DNA of 64,000 nt, from positions 234,874,473-234,938,472 of the forward strand of contig CM051462.1 in NCBI GenBank assembly GCA_028095005.1. The letters are read 5' to 3'. The notes beneath the pieces are model-generated. The model was not told the DNA's origin. It searched no databases and saw only the letters and a program-made list of their open reading frames with translations. Both the position numbers and the translations under genes were made by a program. This DNA comes from Rhynchospora pubera. Taxonomy: Eukaryota > Streptophyta > Magnoliopsida > Poales > Cyperaceae. This document shows positions 22,659-33,141 of this stretch, one piece after another (the first letter of the stretch is position 1; the number at the start of each line of letters is the position of its first letter).

Positions 22659-24540
22659 ATGGAAGCCGTTGTAAACAAAACCAGCCTCTCCTCTTTCGTC
22701 CATTCAAACCATCTCCACACGAATTTCTCGCGAAATCATGGCCTCTCTTTTGTTCACGCTCCAGCAGCCAGAAGGTCATTTCCTAAGTAAGTCGACTAGT
22801 GTTTTTTTTTTTTTTCTTTATTTCTTCTGTTTCTTTTATTTACATTTGATTTTAATTGAGGATATTTGGGATTCCCAGATGTGAATCAAACAAGAAACTT
22901 TAGGAACAGCGTCTGAAATGTGTTTGAATTATTTAGTTGAATTTTGAATATTCTACTGATGTAATGTGTGCTGTAAATTGGGGACATATTTTATATGTAA
23001 TTTTAATATTGGCAGGTTGTAAATATCTAATTCCAGAAGAGAATGTGGGACTGTTGCTTGTTTGAATGGGATAAATGCGAAGAATGATTTGGACCCCAGT
23101 CAGGGCACATCAAATGCTGAGGCTTGTAATTTTCTTATCTTTTGTTCTAAAATCAAATTTGTTTGAATTATCTAGTCCCAAATTTCATGGTCAAATAACA
23201 TTTTTTATCAGTGAAAATTTTGAAAATAGCACAGTACAATTCCTTACCGGTGAGGAGGCTATTTCAAATAATTGGGGACCCTTGTGCTACGAAATAAATT
23301 TGCCAGCCTACCTATTTTTAATTTCTTATTTAATTCACATATGTTTGTTTTGTTTTATTGTTACGAAGGAGGCAAGAATTGACATTGGGCTCCCTAGAAG
23401 AACCGTACTTGTAAAATTTACATGTGATGCCTGTGGTGAGAGAACCTCACGCTTTATAAACAGGATTGCTTATGAAAAAAGGAACTGTGTTCCTTCAGGT
23501 ACCGTAATTTTTGTTTTCTTTGGTTTGTGTGGTTAACTTTTTCTATCAATATTGTAGTGGTACTTATTTATTCAATCAAAAGGTGATTCAATGAATACCA
23601 AGCTAAGCTTTTTGGCAGGTTAGGGATTGGTCTTTGGTTCTTAATAACTATTAGTGAAATAGTAGCCGTTTTAGAATGGATGAGTGAACAAATTGTTCAA
23701 TTGCCACAGAACTTTATATAGGTTGTTTGCTTGTTGATGTCAACATGACGTACTCGAATTGGAAGGTATAAATGGACCTGAGTCCTGGTCCGAGATATCT
23801 GGTCATTAGTAACCTGTGAGTCTGTGACCATTAACATTGATCTCGCAAAGTCATAACTGCAAACCAGATTTGCTTATGGGTTGAACCTGTTGCTGGCCTT
23901 TGGGTCTTTATTGGGCTGATATTTGGGCCCCGAGGCCCATATACAAGTGGTATTTCATTTTCAGCTGAATGCTCACTGGTATTTGTGTTTGCCACTTTTC
24001 CAACCTTGGAAAAGCTTATTTAAGCTTCACTCATGCAATTAATCATGAGTGCTGCTAATTTTTCCATAACTAACCTTAAATGCGCTGCTGTGCTTCATTT
24101 TTCTGTATTCATTCGACTATTTGAATCTAATGTGGCTTCAACTCATTCATTTTAATTTAATTACAACCTAAGTAAACAAAAACATGTAGGAAAAGGAAAT
24201 TGCTGAAACAGTGACCAGCAAAAATAACTGTGCTGTTACCAGCTATGAGTGGCACACATGATGCCTGGCGAAAATCTGATACTGCAACCTTTTCTACTGT
24301 GCAATAGTCGTTCTATTATTTTACATTCAGAATACGGTTTAAACTTCCTGATGACTTATAGTTATCATTACAATCCATTTTTCTATTTTGAGAAATTGAG
24401 TTTGGTTCTTTTGTCATTGTGAACTTGATGTTTTTCTTCAACAGTGTGGGGGTTGTCAAGTTTATCACAAATTTGTGGATAATCTTGGATTAATAGTTGA
24501 ATATGATCTCCGTGAAGATAAAGATGGTGATGTCAACTAA
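22659..24540 (+). CDS. DNL-type zinc-finger protein (Hep/Zim17-like), frame disrupted
   Basis: Proposed exons are 22659-22786, 23037-23121, 23372-23498 and 24445-24540. The protein resembles plant organellar Hsp70-escort proteins: a serine-rich, transit-like N terminus, then IDIGLPRRTVLVKFTC, a first CxxC (CDACGE), a second CxxC (CGGC) and DNLGLIVEYD with the DNL signature. Such proteins keep organellar Hsp70 soluble. Exons 1, 2 and 4 are open. In exon 3 a run of six A (23475-23480) puts the N-terminal half and the sequence after it in different frames, leaving one base too many before the clear CAG|GT donor. The donor ending exon 2 would have to be a non-standard GAG|GC. Either this is a pseudogene or the assembly has a homopolymer error. 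The ATG at 22659 has good context; an in-frame ATG at 22560 is possible. Confidence 0.7.
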
Positions 24541-25161
24541 AGACTGATGGGACAGTGTAGTGAGGTACTGCTGTTGTGTATTAGGTTTAGTAGATTTATG
24601 CACGAGGTTGGTTCTTTTTGTACTAGTTTATTATTGTTTTCCTTTATGAAATGAGTCTAATTATCTTAAATTCATTGTAAATATTTCTGTAGATGGAATT
24701 ATTTTTTTTAAAAGTTATACATATTATAATTTCCTTTATTTCTTCTGTTTTTCTGTGATGTTTTATACAACAAATATCTTACTATTTCAAAACCGGACAA
24801 CATGATAATATATAATGCTTTGGACAGAGGCAGAATTTTACTTGGCAACTAGCATGGTATGCAATCTTTGTCCTCCGGTACCATTTTAGTGGGGTTGGTA
24901 CTGCCTTGTATACTATTTTCTTATTACAGTGTGCTTCTTAAATTGCGACATTCATGGTAGAGTGAGGCACAATTGTGAATCGATAGGAGTAGTTGAACCT
25001 TTATACACCTAATAGAAGCTCTATCGTAGCCGATAGATAGTTTGATCAAAAGGCATTATTTCCTAAAAAAAAACAGCACAAACCTTAACACACATCTCGT
25101 GCAAAAATACATTACAACATTACCAATTTGACAAACTCTACTAATTTTCAAAGTCCTAAAT
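24541..25161. other. Spacer between convergent genes
   Basis: Holds the 3' region of the DNL gene and, on the other strand, that of AAA-ATPase copy 2. A possible plant polyadenylation-like 'aatgag' / 'aattat' context lies near 24650-24720. Nothing else recognised. Confidence 0.3.
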
Positions 25162-27143
25162 TCAATCTTCTGTCTTGCTTGTAGTTGTTGGTGTCATAAT
25201 TCTGCTTTCGCCTGCTTCCAACTCCAATAGATCCTTCTCTTCCCCTGAATTTTCACCCTCCTTTTCTCCCTCTGTTGCTCGCTCCTTTTTACCTTTAAGA
25301 AATTCAACAAGGCCCTCAAGCGCCACATCAGCAATGTCGCTCTTCATTAGGACCTCTGCCACCTCAGCTGGTGTGACTTCAACCTCCTTCAACAGTCCGT
25401 CTATTTCAGGAAACATAGAATGATCGTCAATTGAATGGTAATTTTTGACCAGAACTCGAAACCCGCACAGGCTACAGTAGCCCATGTGGATGTGCATATC
25501 CATTCGGCCAGGTCTGGTCAGTGCTGGGTCGAGTCTTTCCTTGTAGTTTGTCGTGAAGATAATGATTCGCTCTTCTCCGCTGGTTGACCAGAGCCCGTCG
25601 ACAAAGTTGAGCAGCCCTGAGAGCGTGATCTGTTTTTGTCATAGTACCATGTAATTTTGTGAAATTGACATTGGATAACAATATGCATAGTTTTTCATTT
25701 CTTCATGAGTGGGTAGTAGGATTTTTGCTTGCACAAAATACTGAGTATAATCTTTTGTGTATTTGAACAAGTCTGTTGTATACTTCAAACGTATGACCTG
25801 TGAAAGTATGGTTTGTGCGTTTCACGATCTATAACTTTTAGAAATAACAAAGAAGAAAACTATTTAAATGCTTGCTGGAGATTGAAATATTCCGCAAATA
25901 TCGTCATTCACAAAGTAAATCGTTTGAAATACAAAAACAATATTGGAAATATTCTCATATATCCTTCCAAAGCCAGAAATCAAAATATAGTTTATGGTAA
26001 ATGTGCAGTACTATTTGGTGTAATATGTATTATAGATGCCACAAACTAAAAACTTTAATAAATGAATTTGACCTAATTATGTAATAAAAATTTGTGTTGA
26101 AAAGTTATGTAAAGAAATTGTTTTTGTACACGTTCTATTTGAAATTTCACATCAATTTATCCTTTATGGAACCTTACCTTCTCATCGTCACCTCCAGCAT
26201 AATTATTGTCATCCCTTTGCTGCAATTCAATCGTGCAATCAATATCTTCAATTACAAGAATTGACCGGTTCGACATGCCGATCAACAGTCTTCTTAGAGT
26301 CGAGTTCCACCTAACCTCGGTGAGCTCCAAATCATACACATCAAACTTCAAATAATTGGCGATCGCCGCAACCAAGCTTGACTTACCAGTACCTGGCGGT
26401 CCATACAACAAATAACCCCTCTTCCATGCCTTACCGATCCTTTTGTAATAATCCCTTCTTTTAACAAACCTCGCAAGGTCATCCATCAACGACTGCTTCA
26501 GCTCAGAATCCATTGCCAATGTGTCAAATGTCGATGGGTGATGAAGGTCGACAGGACACCACGTGTCAACCTCATTCATGTAGATTTTTAAGGTTCTCTC
26601 TTGCTCATTTATTTCTTTCGCCATTTGCAGAATAAAAGGTAGGTACGTGTTCAATGCCTTGTCTTTGTAATCCTTGTGGAAGTGGAGCTCGTAAGACCGC
26701 ATCTCAAGTTGTCGAAAATTGTTGTTGTTCATGCTGGAACTCGCTGTGTTCTCACGGCAAACCAGTTGCCACTTAAAGTCAGTTCCATCAAATTTATCAA
26801 TCATCTCTTCACCAGCTTCCATGCTTACCATTATGTTCTTTGACTCATCTACACGGCTAACTCTGAGTCTCTGCATGTCGGTGTTGATTCGAGATGCAAG
26901 ATAAGTTCGTACCGCGCCAAAGACTTGGTTTGTACAGAATCCCTCATTTTCTTCTATTACAATGGTGTGCTGGGGGGAAACTCGGGAGCGCAGCTGGTTT
27001 AGACCAGAGAAAAGAAAGTTCCACACCTCAGGCGGTACAAACTCATTGATCACTCCACGTACCAGCATTACTGACGCAGCCACAGAAGCCGCCATGGTTA
27101 GGGTCGTTTTGTACGACTCGATCGCCTTGTCGTTTGAACCCAT
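25162..27143 (-). CDS. BCS1-like AAA-ATPase (AATP/HSR4/OM66 type), copy 2
   Basis: Exons 27143-26178 and 25629-25162 (donor AAG|GTAAGG, acceptor AACAG|AT) give 477 aa. The N terminus (MGSNDKAIESYK) and order of parts match copy 1 at 13456: membrane segment, AAA-associated region, Walker A GPPGTGKS near residue 250, Walker B LVIEDID, then a conserved GRMDMHIHMGYC after the sensor region. The tail is acidic and lacks the AKESQKE repeat of copy 1. Family members are membrane-bound AAA-ATPases, often stress- or salicylate-induced; substrate unknown. The frame is intact, so this copy is the better candidate for a working gene. It points towards copy 1 across about 9.9 kb. Confidence 0.88.
25630..26177 (-). 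other. Intron of AAA-ATPase copy 2
   Basis: A 548-bp AT-rich intron at the same codon position as in copy 1, which supports common descent of the two genes. Confidence 0.8.
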
Positions 27144-27189
27144 GGCAATGTTAAAGTTATATCTCTCTTGTTGTGATTGTTATGTCTAA

Positions 27190-28927
27190 ACTAAGAAGAG
27201 GGTAGCATTCAGAGGTTAGGCCTTGTTTTACTATTTCGGTTTTCTTTCTTTTCTCTTCGTTGTTTAAATCAGAGGAACGGGTAAATGTGGAAGCTGGTTT
27301 AAATGTTGCGGAATATATGAATGGTCTTATATAGGCAGAATCGATGATGATTCACTGCTGGTTAAGGAGACTTTTACATATATATATATTTTTTAAAAAA
27401 GGCAACAAAAGAAAAAAACTACATGTGTTCCGTGAAGTTAAGTTTTCTTATAATTGTTTAATAGAGTTGTGCTTCTCAAGTACTCCATAAATTTAGTCCC
27501 CACTGTTGGACAGGGTCGCGGATTCAATGTAACCTTTTAAATATAGTCCCTGGATTAATTAGATATTTGAAATTTAGTTGCAAATCAGAGCAAGATGAGA
27601 GATCTCTGTGTTTATAAATTATAACAACAACAACAAAGTCTTTAATCCCAAACAATGAGACATCTCTGTTTTGTGTTTAAAAAAAATCAACGTTTCCTTT
27701 AACCATAAAATCCTCAATGTAGTTACTCAAATTCAAGTTCTTGGATCCTTTTTGTTCTGAATGAAAGCACCTAAGCATGTATTATGAAGTAGTGAATGAA
27801 AGCACCTAAGCATGTATTATGAAGTAGTGAATGAAAGCACCTAAGCTAGTAACAAACAGTTAACGTGCTATTTCTTGTGAATTTGATCTTTCATCGAAAC
27901 TAAAAGTTTTGAAACATGTTTTTGTATTGAATTGAATAGTAACAATATATTTTCCTCCGTTTTCAGCAAAGTATTGCACAAATGCCCAGTTTTCAGTTGG
28001 ATAGTTCTGCTCTTCATAGTGAAATTTTGTTGAAAAATTAATCTGATTTTTATTTTTTGAATTACAGAAAACCTTAATAGAAGATCAAATTTTTTTGAAT
28101 TTTTTTTAATTGAATAGAAGATCAATTTTGTAACAAAAATTTGGAGGCATACGTGGATACTTTAACTAAATTCTTACAGTTAAGATGAATTGGGTTTAAG
28201 GACACAGAAGACATATATAATAGACTGACAACACAGCTAAAACAGATAAATAGAGACAAAAGCGCTTACATGATTGGAGCTTTGCCCCCGCAAAAGAACA
28301 TGTTATTATTTTTTTTTGTATAGTTCGTACTTGTGACGTGTCGAAAGTAGATTGGGGCAAGGGGGGGAGTTAAGCAAGTTTTTTATCAGTAGAAGTATTA
28401 TTTTTCAAAAATATTTCCAGCCTGGATTGGGATTTTGCTATATCTTCAACCCCCGTTGGGGAATGATATCCTCTGCCCGTCGCTCACTGTGGACATCAGC
28501 ATGATAAATTTGCAATTTTTTCATATTAGAAGGGAAAATTGGTTATTATCTATATATTTTTATTAAAATAGCATTGAAATTTTAGATAAATTACAACTGA
28601 CAGTTTGGCACTCCCTTGGCTCCGCGCCCCTGACAACAGTCTGATCAATTATGGGTGCTATATGATTAATATCAGATTTATGATCCGAAAAAATTTAACC
28701 GTCAAAATTAAATCGGAAGGTCCTTGCTGAGATATCCACTCGGAAACAGACCCGCCACCCCCAACACACACACACAAAGAAAAAAGAAAAAGAATTTCGT
28801 CTCCAATGTTTTTTTTTGCCTAGCTATCTTGGTTTTCGAAACATTTGAATCCTTTAATTTGGAGACTCGTTTTTTAATTTTTTCCAAACCCCTCAGGCAA
28901 TCCGGATTTGTTGTCGTACGACGAATG
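27190..28927. other. Spacer with a 35-bp minisatellite
   Basis: It carries the promoter of AAA-ATPase copy 2 (27144 onward, reading left). From 27759 to about 27845 a 35-bp unit (gaatgaaagcacctaagc...) is repeated 2.5 times at 27759, 27794 and 27829. A short (CA)n run lies near 28763. No gene recognised. Confidence 0.5.
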
Positions 28928-29077
28928 GTGTAGTGCACGTACGAATCATCTGATCTTGATCGAACGGTAATTTTTTACGAACCTATCAATCTCGGTTACA
29001 TACACGGAGCTTCCTTGTCCATTGAATCTTAATCAGACGGCTAGCATGTCGCGCTACATCATGTGTCGCGCGGCAGC
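28928..29077 (-). mobile_element. GC-tipped MITE, family 4 (copy A)
   Basis: Read on the minus strand it starts with a decayed GCTGCCGCGCGACAC and continues 'attcaatggacaagg.agctccg' and 'tgtatgtaacc.agattgata', nearly the same as the copy at 55118-55289. It is the most eroded of the three at its far end. Confidence 0.6.
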
Positions 29078-29526
29078 GAATCTGAATTTCCCCCTCAGGC
29101 CCTCACGAATTGGTTATCCACGTGGGTTTCACGTTGATTCACGTGGGTTGCCAAACACTTCAAAATTGGGGCTGAGGAGGCCACCTGTCCTCTCCTCTCC
29201 ACGCGGAGGTGTTGGCTTTCAAGTTATAAAAGCTGCTCTTTATGGAGTTTTAAAAGGGGGGCCCACAGAGGCGCACTTCTACACAGACTCTTAAACTTTG
29301 GTGAAAGTGCTAAAGAGTGGGATTGATTGGAGGGTTCACTTGCTGGTTCTGAATCTCATTTCAGCAATGCAGCAACATGTGGGACTGGTGTGCTGCCATG
29401 CTCCGACGGAGTTACTGATTATGGATAATGATTTCTATGTGCTGTAGGCTTCACTTTTCCTTCTTTTCCTGGTCTTACAACTGTTGGATAGCTTAGTGCA
29501 GGCTTCTATTCTGGAAACCAAATCAT
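29078..29526. other. Spacer between two MITEs
   Basis: No gene recognised. It is less AT-rich than its surroundings and has a short 'cacgtgggtt' repeat at 29116-29150. Confidence 0.35.
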
Positions 29527-29693
29527 GTGTTGCGCGGCACCGTGCAGCGCAAAAATCCAGACCGTCCAGATTAAATCCAATGGATGAGGGAACTCCGTGT
29601 ATGTAACCAGATTGTAAGGCCCGAAAAAGATCTAACCATCGAAATCGAATCGTACGGCTCGAATTGGTGCGCGGCATGGTACCGCGCGGCACC
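29527..29693 (+). mobile_element. GC-tipped MITE, family 4 (copy B)
   Basis: About 167 bp. The left end has GTTGCGCGGCACCG and the right end CCGCGCGGCACC; each tip is nearly palindromic. The middle carries 'ccgtccagattaaatccaatgga' and 'ctccgtgtatgtaacc', shared with the other two copies. Confidence 0.7.
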
Positions 29694-29699
29694 AGATAG

Positions 29700-30236
29700 G
29701 GATTCTCTATTCTGCGTTTTTCAGTAGGCTAGCTTCTGCCTCCTTTATTTCACAAAACTGGTGTATGTTTTCGAAGTTTATTAATTTGATTCCTATGGGC
29801 CCATTGCCAAATAAATAAATAAATATAAAGTTGATCGGTAAATCTATTATCTTGTTGGATTCCTGTAACAATACTCCTCTTTTTCTCTTCCAGGGTTTTG
29901 AAAAGATTAAGACAAACGCACAGGATTTTGAAAACTGATAACAGTAACATTCTGGTGCTCCACTGAACAGATAGTGTTCACTGCCAGTGCAATGCACCAA
30001 ATAAGGCAATACAACTATCCATCTTATCACATCTCTACTAGAAAGCAACGTATCTGTTAGATCTAAAAAAAAAACTATTAATCATATTAAGCATCATAGC
30101 CAACCAGAGACCAATCATCTACAAAGCTTTCTTGTATCCAGCAATTCTAGAACCAACTACTAATCTCTAATAACTCAACTACAAAACTTTATCGTTAAGC
30201 ATCAGCAGTTAGCTAAGTAAAATGAAAAGAAAAAGT
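29700..30236. other. Spacer downstream of the WIYLD gene
   Basis: AT-rich, probably including the 3' untranslated part of the WIYLD gene transcribed to the left. Nothing else recognised. Confidence 0.3.
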
Positions 30237-31687
30237 TTAATCAAGGTGAGGGGAGATGGCCATCATCATCAAGCTCAGCACGAAATCAGAATCAGTCTCA
30301 CTAAGGTACCCATAAAGGGGAGGTCGGCAACGTCCAGGTGGAATGATATGCAGGAGCTTCTCATCCATAAATTCAATCTCTGCAGGTTTCATTGTTGTTA
30401 CCTCACCACTGCCTCCTCACATTTCCTCTGCTTCTCCATTTTTATTTCTTCATCACTACTAACCCTGTTTTTTCGCTGCTCTTCCTCTTCCTGCATCCGG
30501 ACAATCAATGTAAGTAACTTGCCAACCAAAAATTACTGTTATTCTTTACTTGTTTTTATAGAATTCCCTTCTTTGGAACAATTTTAATGTTCTGTTGTTG
30601 ATGAGTTTTTGTTCTGTGATTCTATGGCAAGGCATGATCAAGCATGAAGATGGCATAAGTACAGAGAGAAGAAAAACATGAAAAACCTGCGAGGGAAGGC
30701 AAGGAGGGGAAGGAGGGGCTGGAAGCAGGGGAAGGGGCTGCTCATCTTCAATGGCATTTGGGTCATTGATGATGGTGTCTATCACCAAGAAATAGTTGTT
30801 TTCTTCCAAGAAATACCACCCTTCATATCCACCATACTCCTTTTATGTTGTAGGTATATCAGAAATTATAATAAAAATATAGAACGGTTAATTCATTTGA
30901 CTTATAAATCATCAGGTCAGGTCATGCTATGTCATCACAAGATCACCTATTGGAACTCATTTACCCAACTACATAATTTTTCTTTAAGATCAGACATACA
31001 AATAAAAAAAACAACCAAACAAATCAACAGGCAAAAATTAACCTTCAGGAGGGATTTGATTGTGCTGTTGATCTTCTGCTTTTTGAACCCCAATGGTAGA
31101 AGGTGGTCCAATGCAGCATCCATCCGACTCAGTCCCACCTACACCCAGTCATATGCATAAAGATATTTTTTTTTGTGTTTGAAATTTACTTTGAAAACTA
31201 GGACTTGTCACAATTAACTAATTACGGTGGCTTCATAGAAAACATATATATAGAATTAGGCACTCTTTATCCATCCAGGAAGATGCCACTACTATGAAAA
31301 AATTGGCCAACTTCCAGGAGCATTACTTGCACATGAACGCTTAATTTAATCTATCTGCACTTCTGCAGTGTCTTTGTTAATGGTTTTCCTACACCATAGG
31401 GTACATCACACAAAACGGATATGATTGCACTTGCACATATTAAAGCATAATGGTTAGTATTAACATACATGAAACATCAGCTTCATATGGTTCCTCTATG
31501 CCAGAAATAAAATTTGGACTAGTTTGGTATCATTGCCATCTTCATTGAGTTGAGGGTAGCCAGAGTACAAATTATTTTCTGGTAAATCCTGTGTGTTGGT
31601 GGGTGTATGTGTGTGTGTGTGGAGAGAGAGAGAGAGAACCTTTTTGGCCTTTTTGGTCTTTTTCTTACTCCTCGAGCTGGAAGCCAT
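30237..31687 (-). CDS. Small WIYLD-domain protein, five exons
   Basis: Exons 31687-31640, 31138-31043, 30839-30687, 30490-30407 and 30377-30237 join in frame to 173 aa. A lysine-rich start (SKKKTKKAKK) could act in nuclear import. The WIYLD domain follows: MDAALDHLLPLGF, SLLKEYGG, GWYFLEENNYF and VIDTIIND. It is known at the N terminus of SUVR histone methyltransferases and in small stand-alone plant proteins; no SET domain is present here. A proline-rich link and a charged segment follow, then RPPLYGYLSETDSD near the C terminus. The first four donors are AG|GT or, for exon 4, GTG|GTGAGG, the least certain junction. A leader intron precedes the ATG. Likely nuclear; function unknown. Confidence 0.7.
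31606..31637. repeat. (GT)n(GA)n microsatellite at a splice donor
   Basis: A GT run followed by a GA run. On the transcribed minus strand it reads (CT)n(CA)n and starts within a few bases of the exon-1 donor of the WIYLD gene. Confidence 0.85.
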
Positions 31688-32420
31688 TTGATGTTTGATG
31701 GTTAGCTTAAACCTTGAGCACCTACCAAATAGGAAAACTAAGAGACATTAAGGCCAAGAACAGAAATAACACAATGCACAAATTCACATACTTGTGTGAT
31801 ACAATAGCACTGAGCCATGTTCAAATCACAATTCCATTTTACTTTATGGCATTTGCACCATAGCAAATCATTTAGTTGACCCAATTACGGCTTCTATATA
31901 TTCTGTAAGGGTTCTAATTATGGCAATTTCAATCCAACAATGATATGTTGAAACAAAAGGCGAGGAAAATTAATCTCCAAACGAACCTAACTTCATTATG
32001 GTTTCCAAAAGTAGTTTTCTACCAGACCCAAGTACGGTTTTACCAAATTGAAGCCAATTGTGAAAGGGTTAAATTGAATGGCAAAACCTAATGAAGGAAA
32101 CTCGAAATACAAATGTGGGTACATCTAGGCGACTAGGGATAAGCCTTACCTGTGAGTGAAGAGACAAGGGAGAGAGAGTTAAGAACAGATAAGGCGACCA
32201 AAGGGTTTAGGGTTTAAGGTTTTGGAGGTTAGGTAGTTTCTCGAAGAGAGGAGAGATTCGCCTGGCTTGCGATGGTGCACTCTCCAGTCTCCAGTCTCTC
32301 AGTCTGCAGCTGAGAAAAGAGGAAAGCGTATTTTAGGAAGAAGACGAAGTGATCGTGTATTTTTATTAATTCTTCCCAGTGATCGTACCGTACCGTACGG
32401 TACGTAAAGTGTGATCGACG
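31641..32420 (-). promoter_or_regulatory. Leader exon, leader intron and telo-box of the WIYLD gene
   Basis: On the minus strand a donor CACAG|GTAAGG at 32150/32149 and an acceptor TTTGGTAG|GTGC near 31721 define a probable intron in the 5' leader. The leader exon lies at about 32400-32150. It holds a telo-box-like AAACCCTAAACCC (32204-32217), a motif common in promoters and leaders of plant housekeeping genes. Confidence 0.5.
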
Positions 32421-33141
32421 AGAACTGATTCGTGTACCCATTTTCATCCCCCCAAATGTCTCATGGCAGAAACTACATCTTCTTCGATTTCAGTTTCTTA
32501 TAAGCTTGTTTTAAACCCAAAAAAAATAACGGGTTGAGTCAATTCGGACAAATTTATATTTCAGTGTTTAAACAATTTAGTCAGTAAAGAGATGAAATAA
32601 AGACGATTAGATTACATTGACGATTGGTTACTTTACATTTTTCCAATGATTTAAATTAGAAACCTTTGATTCAGAATGAACAGAGATGGTAATTATCTGT
32701 CCAACACTGTAACTATATGCTTACGACTTCTATTTCAAATATTTCACTATTAATTTGGAAAATACAGCGATAATTGTCAAACACAATTTCCATTGTTGAA
32801 TGTAATGTGGACTTCAGTTGCATAGACATGTGTAAGCTATAATAGACTGGTTCACTTGGATGAGAAGTTTCAAGACAATAAATCATCAGTCAAATAATTT
32901 AGGCAAGTAGCCTCTCTAACCAATTGAAATTGAAATATAACAACTTCAGAAAACAAAAGGACGACATATAGACATGACTCAATCAATATCCTCTGGAGTT
33001 ATGGCCTTCCTGGAGCAGAGGACGACATGTAGACATGTTTACATAACCTACTTGTGCCACTATACTCAAGTGATAAATACTCCTAGTATCTGTAATCATT
33101 AACCGAAACTGATGCAAAATTACTGGAACCTCCACCCCACT
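32421..33141. other. Spacer
   Basis: Upstream of the WIYLD gene and downstream of COX16. AT-rich; nothing recognised apart from 'ggacgacat.tagacatg' repeated at 32961 and 33021. Confidence 0.35.
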
